This document shows positions 1 through 6,731 of a DNA stretch of 37,320 nt, piece by piece. The first letter of the stretch is position 1, and every line of letters begins with the position of its first letter. Made by a program: the position numbers and the translations under genes. The notes under the pieces are model-generated. The model was not told the DNA's origin, did not search any database, and saw nothing but the letters and a program-made list of their open reading frames with translations. Source of the stretch: a virus; the IMG/VR virus record IMGVR_UViG_3300011116_000371, positions 1 through 37,320 of that record; one strand, written 5' to 3'.

Positions 1-86
1 CATTGGAACTTGCCACTCATCTCATTGACTCGGTCAAAGAAAGCCCATTGAACTTCTGCTTGAATTTTTACTGGTTTCATTTCCAT
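1..86 (-). CDS. 5' part of the ssDNA-binding protein gene (duplicate of 37194-37279)
   Basis: This is the first 28 codons of the ssDNA-binding protein gene, which is complete at 36863-37279. It appears here a second time only because of the terminal overlap. The ATG at 84-86 has an AAGGAGAG ribosome site just upstream. It should not be counted as a second gene. Confidence 0.9.
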   Translation of the reverse strand, partial: MEMKPVKIQAEVQWAFFDRVNEMSGKFQ

Positions 87-127
87 AATACTCTCCTTAT
101 CTACAACTGGTTTTAGAAATACTGCAA
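1..127. repeat. Terminal overlap, left copy (identical to 37194-37320)
   Basis: These 127 bases are identical to the last 127 bases of the window. The length equals a common maximum assembler k-mer, and the repeat sits inside a coding gene. It is therefore best read as the overlap of a circular contig, not as a biological terminal repeat. The genome is then a 37,193-base circle in assembly terms. Confidence 0.93.
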
Positions 128-132
128 CTACT

Positions 133-138
133 ATTATA
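133..138 (-). promoter_or_regulatory. Possible leftward -10 element before the ssDNA-binding protein gene
   Basis: Read on the minus strand this is TATAAT, about 50 bases upstream of the ssDNA-binding protein ATG, in an AT-rich 91-base gap (87-177). I see no good -35 hexamer at 16-18 bases, so a promoter is only possible. It could allow extra expression of the replication genes beyond read-through. Confidence 0.3.
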
Positions 139-177
139 CAACAACTTACAACTACTCTATTCCATAATATGAAATAG

Positions 178-363
178 TTACTGCAATGTCTGTGTTGAGT
201 AATCAATACTAGCCTCTAGTGTGCCATCCTCAATATCAAGTAAAGCATCCTTTAATAATTCGTAGGTCTCTTCAAGGTCAAAAGAGGATTCTAAACTGTA
301 AGTACCATTTTTGTAAGCGGTAACAACAGTCATCCCTACTATGTCTTCTTTATTTTTATCCAT
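178..363 (-). CDS. Small acidic protein of unknown function (61 aa)
   Basis: I do not recognise this 61-residue protein. It is acidic, with a central stretch of Glu, Asp and Leu around residues 28-48 (DLEETYELL, LLDIEDG) that is probably helical, and no Cys or membrane segment. Its ATG overlaps the stop of the DNA polymerase gene as TAATG, so it is probably translated by coupling with the polymerase. Its position between polymerase and ssDNA-binding protein suggests a replication accessory role, but this is inference from context only. Confidence 0.7.
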   Translation of the reverse strand: MDKNKEDIVGMTVVTAYKNGTYSLESSFDLEETYELLKDALLDIEDGTLEASIDYSTQTLQ

Positions 364-2012
364 TAATGGGTCTCTTTCCAGTTATTACCTACACGATATT
401 CGCCACTTAATGGACAGCGCATATTTAATATCACACCAGCATCGGTAATCGACTGTACGCCTAGTTTACCGACTTCGTCTGCACGCTTCTCTTCCACTTC
501 AACCTGCCACTCATCGTGGACATTGGCTACGAACTTATAATCAATCTGTGACTGGCGCAAACGCTTATTGAATATCACCAGTGCCTGTTTCATTGCTATC
601 GCACCTGCGCCTTGCAATAGCGTGTTGAGCGCTGAATGCTCCGAGCGAACGAGTAACTTGCGTCCGTCAAGACCCGGTAGCCACGCTTTCTGAGAGTAGA
701 TACGAGATACTTTTTCCCGCAATGCTTTGAGCCTCGGCGTGTTGCGTAGAAAACTAGTAATGAGTGCTTGTCCTTCTTTCGATGAACCTCCAACAATTGA
801 CCCAATCTTGGCACTTCCCGCACCATAGAGGAATGCATAGATAAAAGTCTTAGCTTGATTCCTTGTTTCAAGCCCTGCTGCTTTTTGGTTCGCTGTGTGT
901 ATGTCGCCTGATACAACTTCAGTAGTATACGCATCGTCTTTCATATAATGAGCCAACATCCGCAATTCTAAACCGCTTGCATCAATGCCAACTAATTTAT
1001 ATCCTTTCTTAACTGTCCAAAGTTCTCTGCAATCAGGACCGTAGGGACTACCACTATTGGGAACCTGCGCCATGTTAGGACTGTGGTGTGTCATACGACC
1101 AGTGACTGCGCCGTTAGTGATGACCTGTCCATGCACACGACCATCAGTTTGAATAGCATCAATCCAACTTTCAACCTGTGCTATCCGCTTTTGTAACATC
1201 AGGTATTCAGCGATGGCTTTCGCTTCTGGGATGTCGATGCCTTCGAGCGTAGTTTCGTCGACGATGATGTTGCCTTTCGGGGTACGCTTTTTCGGCTTCC
1301 AGCCTTTTTCAATGAGCCTTTCGGCGATTTGCTGGCGACTTCCGGGATTGAAGTCTTCCACGATGTCGGGAAGGGGTCTACCTGTGGTTTTGTGGGTGCG
1401 ACCAGATGTGACTTTGGCAGGAAAGATGCTCTGCATTTCAACGCAAATAGCGTCCAACTTAGTTTTAAGAACAGATAGTAATTGTAGAGCTTTAGCTTCA
1501 TCGAATCTGAATCCACTTCGCTCTTGCTCTGCGATGATGAACGCAACTTCGTGTTCGAGTTTGATACTTTCTTTTGAATAATCATTTGACATCTCCTTGG
1601 TTAAATGTTCATACAGTTTCTGTGTTACTAATGTATCTTGAATGCAATAGTCAAGCATCTCTTGGGTAAGACCGCCATTAAAAGATTCAAAACTACTCTT
1701 AAAGAATCCGATACGCTTACCCCATTCAGACAGACTGTGACCGCCGTCTAATTGTGGATTATATAGGCGAGACATCACTAAAGTGTCAACAATCTTTTCT
1801 TCCGCAATCGTTATTTTCCATAAGTTCTTTAGAACAGGAACATCAAAGAAGATTCCATTGTGAGCGATAATCTGCTCTGCCCTGTCTAGAAACTTCTGCA
1901 GCCCAACAAAGTTCTGCCAAATATGCACTTGGTTTGTATCAATGTCACGAGCAACGACACACCAAATCTTGTCGGGAAATAAATTGGTTTCAATATCAAG
2001 AACGATTCTCAT
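363..2012 (-). CDS. T7-like family A DNA polymerase with 3'-5' exonuclease
   Basis: This replicates the phage genome. Of 549 residues, the N-terminal part is a DnaQ-type proofreading exonuclease: Asp6/Glu8 in LDIETN, Asp57 in AHNGIFFD, and Tyr122/Asp126 in YCIQD. The C-terminal part is a pol I palm and fingers: motif A with Asp344 (VGIDASGLEL), motif B RNQAKTFIYAFLYGAG with Lys388 and Tyr392, and motif C VHDE at 498-501. Tyr392 aligns with T7 Tyr526 (E. coli Phe762), a state linked to virulent phages. It is shorter than T7 gp5 (704 aa), and I see no clear thioredoxin-binding insertion. The start overlaps the upstream stop as ATGA. Confidence 0.97.
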   Translation of the reverse strand: MRIVLDIETNLFPDKIWCVVARDIDTNQVHIWQNFVGLQKFLDRAEQIIAHNGIFFDVPVLKNLWKITIAEEKIVDTLVMSRLYNPQLDGGHSLSEWGKRIGFFKSSFESFNGGLTQEMLDYCIQDTLVTQKLYEHLTKEMSNDYSKESIKLEHEVAFIIAEQERSGFRFDEAKALQLLSVLKTKLDAICVEMQSIFPAKVTSGRTHKTTGRPLPDIVEDFNPGSRQQIAERLIEKGWKPKKRTPKGNIIVDETTLEGIDIPEAKAIAEYLMLQKRIAQVESWIDAIQTDGRVHGQVITNGAVTGRMTHHSPNMAQVPNSGSPYGPDCRELWTVKKGYKLVGIDASGLELRMLAHYMKDDAYTTEVVSGDIHTANQKAAGLETRNQAKTFIYAFLYGAGSAKIGSIVGGSSKEGQALITSFLRNTPRLKALREKVSRIYSQKAWLPGLDGRKLLVRSEHSALNTLLQGAGAIAMKQALVIFNKRLRQSQIDYKFVANVHDEWQVEVEEKRADEVGKLGVQSITDAGVILNMRCPLSGEYRVGNNWKETH

Positions 2013-2383
2013 TCGATTATTGTAACCAAGTCTGCAAGATTAATCAAGTATAGTTTAGAAGTATTATCATCGCCACCACGCACTACTCTTGGCTTATTCT
2101 GTTTTATATATCGCTTTAGCACCGCTACAGGAAATACTAGCGTCATGATTAGTTCACCTTTTAATGCTAGATTGTGAAACCAGAAGTCTGATTGTGTTAC
2201 AGCAATGCCACTAGGATGTCCACGACTCTCAAATTCAATCACAATGTTACCGGTAGAATTCCACTTATCTCGCTCGGTCTTAACTTCAATCTTACTGCTC
2301 TGAAATATATCAGCAATCTTTTGTTCAAAGATTTGTCCGTATTCCAAATCAATATCAAAACGATTATCGTTATTGAGTTTCAT
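2009..2383 (-). CDS. PD-(D/E)XK nuclease-like protein (124 aa)
   Basis: The N-terminal half reads like a small restriction-endonuclease-fold protein: Glu in a helix (YGQIFEQKIADIF, about residues 15-27), a strand ending in EVKTERD (about 33-39), then GNIVIEFE and GIAVTQSDFW. The E-x-K strand after an acidic helix is typical of PD-(D/E)XK enzymes. Similar small proteins lie beside phage polymerases, so a role in recombination or in trimming replication intermediates is likely. I cannot assign a precise activity. ATGA overlaps tie it to the polymerase downstream and to the 49-residue membrane peptide upstream. Confidence 0.7.
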   Translation of the reverse strand: MKLNNDNRFDIDLEYGQIFEQKIADIFQSSKIEVKTERDKWNSTGNIVIEFESRGHPSGIAVTQSDFWFHNLALKGELIMTLVFPVAVLKRYIKQNKPRVVRGGDDNTSKLYLINLADLVTIIE

Positions 2384-2529
2384 TTAAGATTAATCCATAG
2401 TCCAATTTGCGCTGCAGCATATCCTATCCAAATCAATGCGTTAGACATACTGCCTTTGCTCAGTTGTAAAACACCAACAACTAAGTAACCAATGCCAGTG
2501 GCTCCGACAATGTAATGTTCGAGAGTCAT
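2380..2529 (-). CDS. Small membrane protein, two predicted segments (49 aa)
   Basis: This short gene encodes 49 residues. One hydrophobic stretch covers about 6-22 (YIVGATGIGYLVVGVLQL) and a second about 31-47 (ALIWIGYAAAQIGLWI), with SKGSMSN between them as a turn. Support comes from the junctions: its ATG overlaps the previous stop as ATGA, and its TGA overlaps the next ATG in the same way. It is probably a two-helix inner-membrane peptide expressed with the replication genes. Its function is unknown, and membrane anchoring of replication or an antiholin-like role would be guesses. Confidence 0.72.
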   Translation of the reverse strand: MTLEHYIVGATGIGYLVVGVLQLSKGSMSNALIWIGYAAAQIGLWINLK

Positions 2530-2732
2530 TTCTTCTTAACTGCTTTCTTGGCAACGACTGGTGTAGTTGATACTGGTCTCGGTGTCTCAAACATCACTGC
2601 CAATAGTTCCTGTATCTCAGGTTCAGTAGCGACCCAACGATGCCCGTTGTTAAACACAATCTCCCTATCAATAATGTAAGTAACAGAATCGGGATTGATT
2701 AAACGACCATTAATATTAACTAGTTTATTCAT
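2526..2732 (-). CDS. Small protein with basic tail, unknown function (68 aa)
   Basis: I chose the ATG at 2732 because it overlaps the upstream stop as ATGAATAA; an in-frame ATG at 2753 would add seven residues. The first part looks like a small beta protein (MNKLVNINGRLINPDSVTYI), and the end is Pro/Thr/Val-rich with a lysine tail (AKKAVKKK). The pattern 'NINGRLINPDSVTYI' resembles small cytoplasmic beta-strand proteins in other phages, but I cannot name a family. The basic tail could contact nucleic acid. It sits in a chain of coupled small genes between primase and polymerase. Confidence 0.7.
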   Translation of the reverse strand: MNKLVNINGRLINPDSVTYIIDREIVFNNGHRWVATEPEIQELLAVMFETPRPVSTTPVVAKKAVKKK

Positions 2733-2994
2733 CGCCCATGCGCTCCAGTTCATGTTCTGCCAACGCCGTAGCAGCTTTTAGACTCTTGATTAGTTGTTCT
2801 ACATCACTACGATGGTCCGGACAGATAACACCACGAACAAAATATGCATCCAGTGTTTGACGCATTACTTCCTTGAGTGTGCTTTTAAATGTAATCGGGT
2901 CATCGCTATCGCCGATATAAAAACCATACTCAAGACTACCATTCTCGGCAATCCAAATAAAGCTATCTAGTTTAACTGTCTTCGTAGTCATCAT
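2725..2994 (-). CDS. Hypothetical protein (89 aa)
   Basis: I do not recognise this 89-residue protein. It has an N-terminal beta-rich part (VKLDSFIWIAENGSLEYGFYIG) and a C-terminal helical part rich in Ala, Leu and Glu (about 62-86). There are no metal-binding Cys clusters and no membrane segment. The ATG shares a base with the upstream stop (TAATG), and a second ATG follows at once; either could serve. The gene lies between the primase-helicase and polymerase, so it is probably expressed with replication. Confidence 0.72.
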   Translation of the reverse strand: MMTTKTVKLDSFIWIAENGSLEYGFYIGDSDDPITFKSTLKEVMRQTLDAYFVRGVICPDHRSDVEQLIKSLKAATALAEHELERMGDE

Positions 2995-3317
2995 TACTCC
3001 TTATCTAAATATTTGTCAATCGCTTCATCAATCTCTTTACCGAGCATCCATTGCCATTTAGTCATGTCGCCATTGCACAGGATGACTGACGGCGCTGCAA
3101 TCTCAGGATTGACATCCCATGATGCACTGCGTAGCCAGTTGTATCGCTCTGCATTCTTAAACACTTCCTGATTGTCTTGAATGCGACTGAACACATTCTT
3201 GTTGAGTTCTTTCAATCGGTCAATCTCGTTACACAAATCAGTGATGATTTTACGAGTGACATGGTAATCATCGGTCTGTGCATAGCGTTTTGCTTTTTCA
3301 ATTAAATCATTATTCAT
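2994..3317 (-). CDS. Hypothetical phage protein with RYNWLR motif (107 aa)
   Basis: This 107-residue protein is mostly helical: an N-terminal helix with YAQTDDYHVTRKIITDLCNEIDRLKEL, then AERYNWLRSASWD at about 56-68, then an acidic end (EIDEAIDKYLDKE). The 'RYxWLR' segment is common in small uncharacterised phage early proteins. I cannot give a function. The ATG overlaps the primase-helicase stop as ATGA, so its expression is likely coupled to that gene. Confidence 0.75.
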   Translation of the reverse strand: MNNDLIEKAKRYAQTDDYHVTRKIITDLCNEIDRLKELNKNVFSRIQDNQEVFKNAERYNWLRSASWDVNPEIAAPSVILCNGDMTKWQWMLGKEIDEAIDKYLDKE

Positions 3318-4933
3318 AGCGTATCCTTTATCTCTAACATTCTTCCGGTTTGTCCATTATACAGCAAAGAGCCAGCATTGCCAGTATAGCCACTAAATCG
3401 ATTCTTTAGCACCCTGACACTAGTGGTATTGCGTTCAATCATATCTTCAGCCTGTCCATTACGCTCTAGCCCAATCACGATGTCAGAGAGCTGTGCGATA
3501 GCGCCTGAGCCACGCAACTGTGCCAAGGATGTAACAGCGCCTTCCTCGTGTCCACGACCTTCGTTACGCTTTAGATGTGAGACACAAATCAAACTGATTC
3601 CGGTCTCTTGTACAATCATGCGTAGCTTAGTCATAATAGCATCAAGAGCTTTCCGTTCATCACCAACATCACCGCCACTAACGATAATGCTAATATGGTC
3701 AAGAAAGACATAACCACAACCAAGACCTTTAGCCATATATCGTACTCGGTTGACAATGTTTTCCAAAGAAGTGCTGCCAAAATGGTCAAACAAATACAGG
3801 CGGTCAGTTCCCAAAGTTCTATCAAAAGCATCTTTTAACTCCTCAGAAGTAACTTCAACATCAGGTAAGTGAATGGGTTTGTTCACCGCCAAAGACATAA
3901 GCGACCTAGCAGTCTTGCGGACTCCCTCTTCAAGAAACATAAGTCCGACATTGTCACTAGTCTTGTTAAGGATATGCCAAACGATTTCTCGTAAGAACTG
4001 AGATTTGCCAAGACCAGAGCCTGCTGTGACCATGACAAGTTCCCCTTTACGAATGCCGTATGTGAGTTTATTAACGCCGTCATACGGATAGTCACAATCA
4101 GCTTTCTCAATAGGAGACGATACCAATTCCCAGAGGGTGTTACCTTGAATAATTCCATCAGGTATGTAAGATTCAGCAGCCCACCAAGTATCAACAAATT
4201 CCTTACTAGCATCATTTTCAAGATAATCAGAGGCATCTTTGTATCCTGTCTTATGTTTCATGATTTTAACTTTGCCACCAAACAACTCGGCGACAGCCTG
4301 TGCTGCTTTCTGTCCGGGTTCATCCGCATCAAACGATAAGATAATATTCTCAAAAGAATCAATCCATTCGTATTCTGCTTTACAGTCCTTCAGAGCGCCA
4401 CTAGCGCCACTGCGGATACTAACGCAAGGATATTTACTACCTTGCATCTGATAAGCAGCCAGAGCGTCTAGTTCACCTTCACAGATAGTCAAGTAGCGAC
4501 CTGATTTAGTAAATAGATTCTGTCCAAAGAGTGTAGCTTCTTTGAAGTCACCGGCAATGCTAAATGATTTGGTTTCTACCAACCTAGTTTTGATAGCAAC
4601 CATCTTGCCATCAATGTCATAATAGGGATAGTAGTGTTTGCCATCATCCTGTTTAACGCCGTAAGCTACGCAAGTAGCCGAAGTAATACCACGATTAACG
4701 ATACTACGAGAAGAAGCATTGTCATAAAAGTTTAGTTCCTTATTCATTGGTTTTTTGTAGTCTTTCGTAATTTCACCTGTCCTAGCCTTGTATGTGTGGC
4801 ATACATGGCAGTAAGTGTGTCCATCGCTGTGCATAGCGTTACCATCGCTTGAACCGCACTCGTCGCAAGCCATGTGATATAAAAATTTACTCTCGGTCAA
4901 TGTCTTGAACCCTCCGCCGTAATGAGTTGACAT
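3314..4933 (-). CDS. T7 gp4-like primase-helicase
   Basis: This makes RNA primers and unwinds DNA at the fork. From the N-terminus it has a primase zinc site (CDECGSSDGN, then CHVC, a C-x2-C...C-x2-C set), a TOPRIM domain (ICEGELDALAAY; ILSFDADEPGQ) and a RecA-like DnaB-type helicase with Walker A AGSGLGKS and FLDHIS. I prefer the ATG at 4933: it gives 539 aa and places the first zinc Cys at 23, close to T7 gp4A (Cys17). An in-frame ATG at 5035 has a better ribosome site (GAGGA) but would add a low-complexity Ser/Thr/Gly/Asn leader that overlaps a coiled-coil gene. Confidence 0.95.
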   Translation of the reverse strand: MSTHYGGGFKTLTESKFLYHMACDECGSSDGNAMHSDGHTYCHVCHTYKARTGEITKDYKKPMNKELNFYDNASSRSIVNRGITSATCVAYGVKQDDGKHYYPYYDIDGKMVAIKTRLVETKSFSIAGDFKEATLFGQNLFTKSGRYLTICEGELDALAAYQMQGSKYPCVSIRSGASGALKDCKAEYEWIDSFENIILSFDADEPGQKAAQAVAELFGGKVKIMKHKTGYKDASDYLENDASKEFVDTWWAAESYIPDGIIQGNTLWELVSSPIEKADCDYPYDGVNKLTYGIRKGELVMVTAGSGLGKSQFLREIVWHILNKTSDNVGLMFLEEGVRKTARSLMSLAVNKPIHLPDVEVTSEELKDAFDRTLGTDRLYLFDHFGSTSLENIVNRVRYMAKGLGCGYVFLDHISIIVSGGDVGDERKALDAIMTKLRMIVQETGISLICVSHLKRNEGRGHEEGAVTSLAQLRGSGAIAQLSDIVIGLERNGQAEDMIERNTTSVRVLKNRFSGYTGNAGSLLYNGQTGRMLEIKDTL

Positions 4934-5067
4934 CGAAGTGCCTGCACCTCGGCTAGTGCCATAACTAGTTCGGTTTGTGTTTTGACTAGTTCGTCCTGTA
5001 ATGCCTTGATTTGTTTCATCAAATCGTGTTCGCATAATTCTCTATCCTCGCTGGTAAAAGTTGTCAT
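4897..5067 (-). CDS. Small coiled-coil protein overlapping the primase start (56 aa)
   Basis: Starting at the ATG at 5067, behind a GGAG ribosome site, this gives 56 residues. Residues about 17-48 form a clear heptad-like helix (MKQIKALQDELVKTQTELVM...), so a coiled coil is likely. Its 3' end overlaps the primase gene by 37 bases if the primase starts at 4933, or by 139 bases if it starts at 5035. The heptad pattern argues that this frame is the coding one between 4934 and 5067. Function is unknown. Confidence 0.6.
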   Translation of the reverse strand: MTTFTSEDRELCEHDLMKQIKALQDELVKTQTELVMALAEVQALRCQLITAEGSRH

Positions 5068-5089
5068 TGGTTTTCTCCATTTCCAAAAG

Positions 5090-5263
5090 TTATTCCAATT
5101 CACTAGGTTTAGTGGTGGACACTTCCACACCATCTTCAGTCCCTTCAAACAATTTTAACTCTTTTGCACAGTGAATGCAAAGGAAAACATAACCATCCGG
5201 TATGATTCCTCTGCGCAATTCATCGTTCTCAGCCTCAAGCATTGCTCTGGTTTTCTTAGTCAT
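5090..5263 (-). CDS. Small protein with CxxC motif (57 aa)
   Basis: The ATG at 5263 follows an AGGA ribosome site. The 57-residue product has an N-terminal helix (MTKKTRAMLEAENDELRRG), the stretch GYVFLCIHCAKELKLFEG with a single C-x2-C at about 29-32, and an acidic, Thr/Ser-rich end. One CxxC pair could bind zinc as a dimer or with other ligands. I do not recognise the family. It lies just before the coiled-coil gene and primase, spaced by 22 bases. Confidence 0.62.
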   Translation of the reverse strand: MTKKTRAMLEAENDELRRGIIPDGYVFLCIHCAKELKLFEGTEDGVEVSTTKPSELE

Positions 5264-5314
5264 AACATTCCTAATGTATCGTATTATTTACAAAAACACT
5301 GATTTATGTTTACA

Positions 5315-5536
5315 TTACTTAACATCAATAACGCCCTGCATCTTAACACGATGCGGATAATCTTTCTCAATCCAAAAGCAACGATAAGTCCCATCTTTAA
5401 CACTTAGCCAAGCCTCATAGCGTTGATATTTGCCGGAGTAATCATCACAACCAGCGTGGTCAAAATCAACCTGATTAGCAACCCAGCCACATACAACACC
5501 GAGCGCAAACACTCCAACAAAAATAATCTCTTTCAT
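5315..5536 (-). CDS. Membrane-anchored or exported small protein (73 aa)
   Basis: The chosen ATG at 5536 overlaps the upstream stop as ATGA. The product begins with a Lys/Glu pair and a hydrophobic segment (IIFVGVFALGVVCGWVA, about 4-20), which is a membrane anchor or signal peptide. The rest is a small polar domain with two Cys (GCDDYSGKY; YRCFWIEKDYPHR). The two Cys may form a disulfide if the domain is periplasmic. The function is unknown; superinfection exclusion proteins often have this form, but nothing here proves that role. Confidence 0.68.
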   Translation of the reverse strand: MKEIIFVGVFALGVVCGWVANQVDFDHAGCDDYSGKYQRYEAWLSVKDGTYRCFWIEKDYPHRVKMQGVIDVK

Positions 5537-5715
5537 GAGTTCCTTGCAATCATCCAATCTAACGCATCATGCAAAATACTAAATTTAGGTGATTGTTCGG
5601 TTTTGTTCTTCCATTGGAATACCATCTTGTCAGCAACATCCCAAGTATTTTCTTCATGGTTCCACTTTGCCGAACGCTCATGGTCTGTAATCAACTCCAT
5701 ACCCATTTTATTCAT
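5533..5715 (-). CDS. Hypothetical protein (60 aa)
   Basis: The ATG at 5715 overlaps the stop of the upstream gene as ATGAATAA. The 60-residue product is polar, with two Trp-rich stretches (AKWNHEENTWDVADKMVFQW) and a short helical end (FSILHDALDWMIARN). No motif is recognised. It is one of a run of short coupled genes expressed leftward from the promoter near 5937. Confidence 0.66.
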   Translation of the reverse strand: MNKMGMELITDHERSAKWNHEENTWDVADKMVFQWKNKTEQSPKFSILHDALDWMIARNS

Positions 5716-5878
5716 CAATCTCTTCCGCTACTGCTCTTCCAACAAGTCTATTAACCTTATCAGCAATCGCAGTAGATAAATCGTCCATGACCTTGTCATA
5801 GCCATAATCACCAATTAAATCAACAAAATCCATCATAATAAAGTGATACCGAGCTTCTTCGTTGTGGCTTTGATTCAT
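5708..5878 (-). CDS. Hypothetical helical protein (56 aa)
   Basis: This is the first gene downstream of the leftward promoter at 5909-5937. Its 56 residues are mostly helical and acidic (NEEARYHFIMMDFVDLIGDYGYDKVMDDL, then ADKVNRLVGRAVAEEIDE). No family is recognised. The ribosome site is poor (GGGGTATTT before ATG). The stop overlaps the next ATG by 8 bases, and this supports both starts. Confidence 0.65.
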   Translation of the reverse strand: MNQSHNEEARYHFIMMDFVDLIGDYGYDKVMDDLSTAIADKVNRLVGRAVAEEIDE

Positions 5879-5908
5879 AAATACCCCGTTAGTTAAAAGA
5901 CACTACCA

Positions 5909-5937
5909 ATTAAAAGACATAACCACCCAAAAGTCAA
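5909..5937 (-). promoter_or_regulatory. Leftward sigma-70 promoter
   Basis: On the minus strand this reads TTGACT (5937-5932), 17 bases, then TTTAAT (5914-5909): five of six matches at each box with ideal spacing. It would start transcription about 25 bases before the ATG at 5878 and drive the primase-polymerase block. It lies back to back with the rightward promoter at 5961-5989. Confidence 0.65.
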
Positions 5938-5960
5938 TACCTAAGACAAAAATAAACTAC

Positions 5961-5989
5961 TTGACAACAATTCAAAAGTGCAGTATAAT
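5961..5989 (+). promoter_or_regulatory. Rightward perfect-consensus sigma-70 promoter, antisense to the early genes
   Basis: TTGACA (5961-5966), exactly 17 bases, then TATAAT (5984-5989) is a full consensus sigma-70 promoter. It points right, while every gene from 6121 to 9342 is on the other strand, so its transcript would run antisense into them. ATAGACTAT repeats lie just downstream (6009 and 6071), as operators might. No rightward gene and no convincing terminator follows before 6120. Confidence 0.7.
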
Positions 5990-6008
5990 AACTATATAGG
6001 TAAACAAC

Positions 6009-6079
6009 ATAGACTATCGTTGATTGTTTCTTTATGTTAATTGTTAGTAGTCTATATTCACAGTTACGACATAGACTAT
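6009..6079. repeat. ATAGACTAT repeats downstream of the antisense promoter
   Basis: ATAGACTAT, an odd-length dyad (ATAG-A-CTAT), occurs at 6009-6017 and 6071-6079, with an 8/9 inverted match at 6047-6055. A further exact copy is at 9684-9692 in the divergent region. The first copy is embedded in ACAACATAGACTAT (6004-6017). The 242-base gap 5879-6120 holds the two promoters and these repeats, and no gene that I can support. Confidence 0.5.
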
Positions 6080-6120
6080 ATTAACTATAACGATACCTAT
6101 ATTACCCGCAAGCGAGTGCA

Positions 6121-6381
6121 TTATCGATTGTCCCAATCAGTCCAATAGTCTTCAGGGTCTTCCGCATCTAAACCACCATCAATATACCCGTTATCATCAA
6201 CTAACGACTCTGATAGCGCAGTATCCGACTCAGCCATAAGGTCTTGTCTTACCTGTATTGGTATATGCGCCTCAATCGTCTTTAGACAATCGCTACATAT
6301 CTCTAAATACTTTCGAGTGATAGCGTGTTTAATCGTTGCCTCATAGTCTGTCAACATGGTATTACAACATTGGCATCGCAT
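6121..6381 (-). CDS. Small zinc-finger protein with acidic C-terminus (86 aa)
   Basis: Starting at ATG 6381 (GGAG ten bases upstream; the track-length extension would begin inside the previous gene), the product opens MRCQCCN, then LTDYEATIKHAITRKYLEICSDCLK. Two C-x2-C pairs (about residues 3-6 and 29-32) should bind one zinc. Proteins that open with MRCQxCN and a following 'TDxEAT' are widespread in T7-like and other lytic phages, with no known function. Here the tail (about 50-86) is very acidic (DAEDPEDYWTDWDN). This may be a regulator or a host-protein inhibitor; that is inference. Confidence 0.75.
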   Translation of the reverse strand: MRCQCCNTMLTDYEATIKHAITRKYLEICSDCLKTIEAHIPIQVRQDLMAESDTALSESLVDDNGYIDGGLDAEDPEDYWTDWDNR

Positions 6382-6382
6382 C

Positions 6383-6640
6383 TTAAAAATCTCCTTCAGC
6401 AATATTCTGAGCAATATCTAACCAATAAGCCTTAACCTTGTCTATAACCTCAGCAGGTGCGCTATCGGGTTCATAATCCTCGCTTAACTCCAATTGGCTT
6501 AGTGCCTCAGCCCAATTATCAGAATCAGCCCAATAGCACTGCCCATCACTAGCCAATAAACAATCCACCGATTCGTTAAAAGCATCTTCGTCAAAATCCC
6601 CGTCTTCTGGTTCGTAATATCGATTATTGTTGTAATTCAT
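6383..6640 (-). CDS. Very acidic small protein (85 aa)
   Basis: About 23 of 85 residues are Asp or Glu and only three are Arg or Lys, so the net charge is near -20. Trp and Tyr are also common. Such composition is seen in DNA-mimic proteins that block restriction or host DNA-binding proteins (Ocr-like), but sequence alone cannot prove mimicry. The ATG follows a GAGAGG ribosome site. The stop is one base before the ATG of the zinc-finger gene. Its place early in the leftward arm, near ardC, fits a take-over or anti-defence role. Confidence 0.7.
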   Translation of the reverse strand: MNYNNNRYYEPEDGDFDEDAFNESVDCLLASDGQCYWADSDNWAEALSQLELSEDYEPDSAPAEVIDKVKAYWLDIAQNIAEGDF

Positions 6641-6731
6641 AAAAAGCCTCTCTATTCAATAAAAACATAGTAGCATAGGGCTACCCCTTACCTCACCTAA
6701 GAAAACCCCGTATACGCCGTTTTAGAGCGTT

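Noticed and set aside
1-127. T7-type direct terminal repeat
   Set aside because: The repeat cuts a coding gene, has the size of an assembler k-mer, and lies in no control region; artefact is more likely.
1199-1585. Two opposing open frames inside the DNA polymerase gene
   Set aside because: The polymerase motifs are continuous through this part, so both are shadows.
6034-6084. Short rightward open frame after the promoter at 5961 (16 codons)
   Set aside because: It has no clear ribosome site and the product shows no pattern; I treat the promoter product as noncoding or unknown.
6090-6120. Terminator for the rightward transcript from 5961
   Set aside because: CGCAAGCG gives only a three-pair stem with no T-run.
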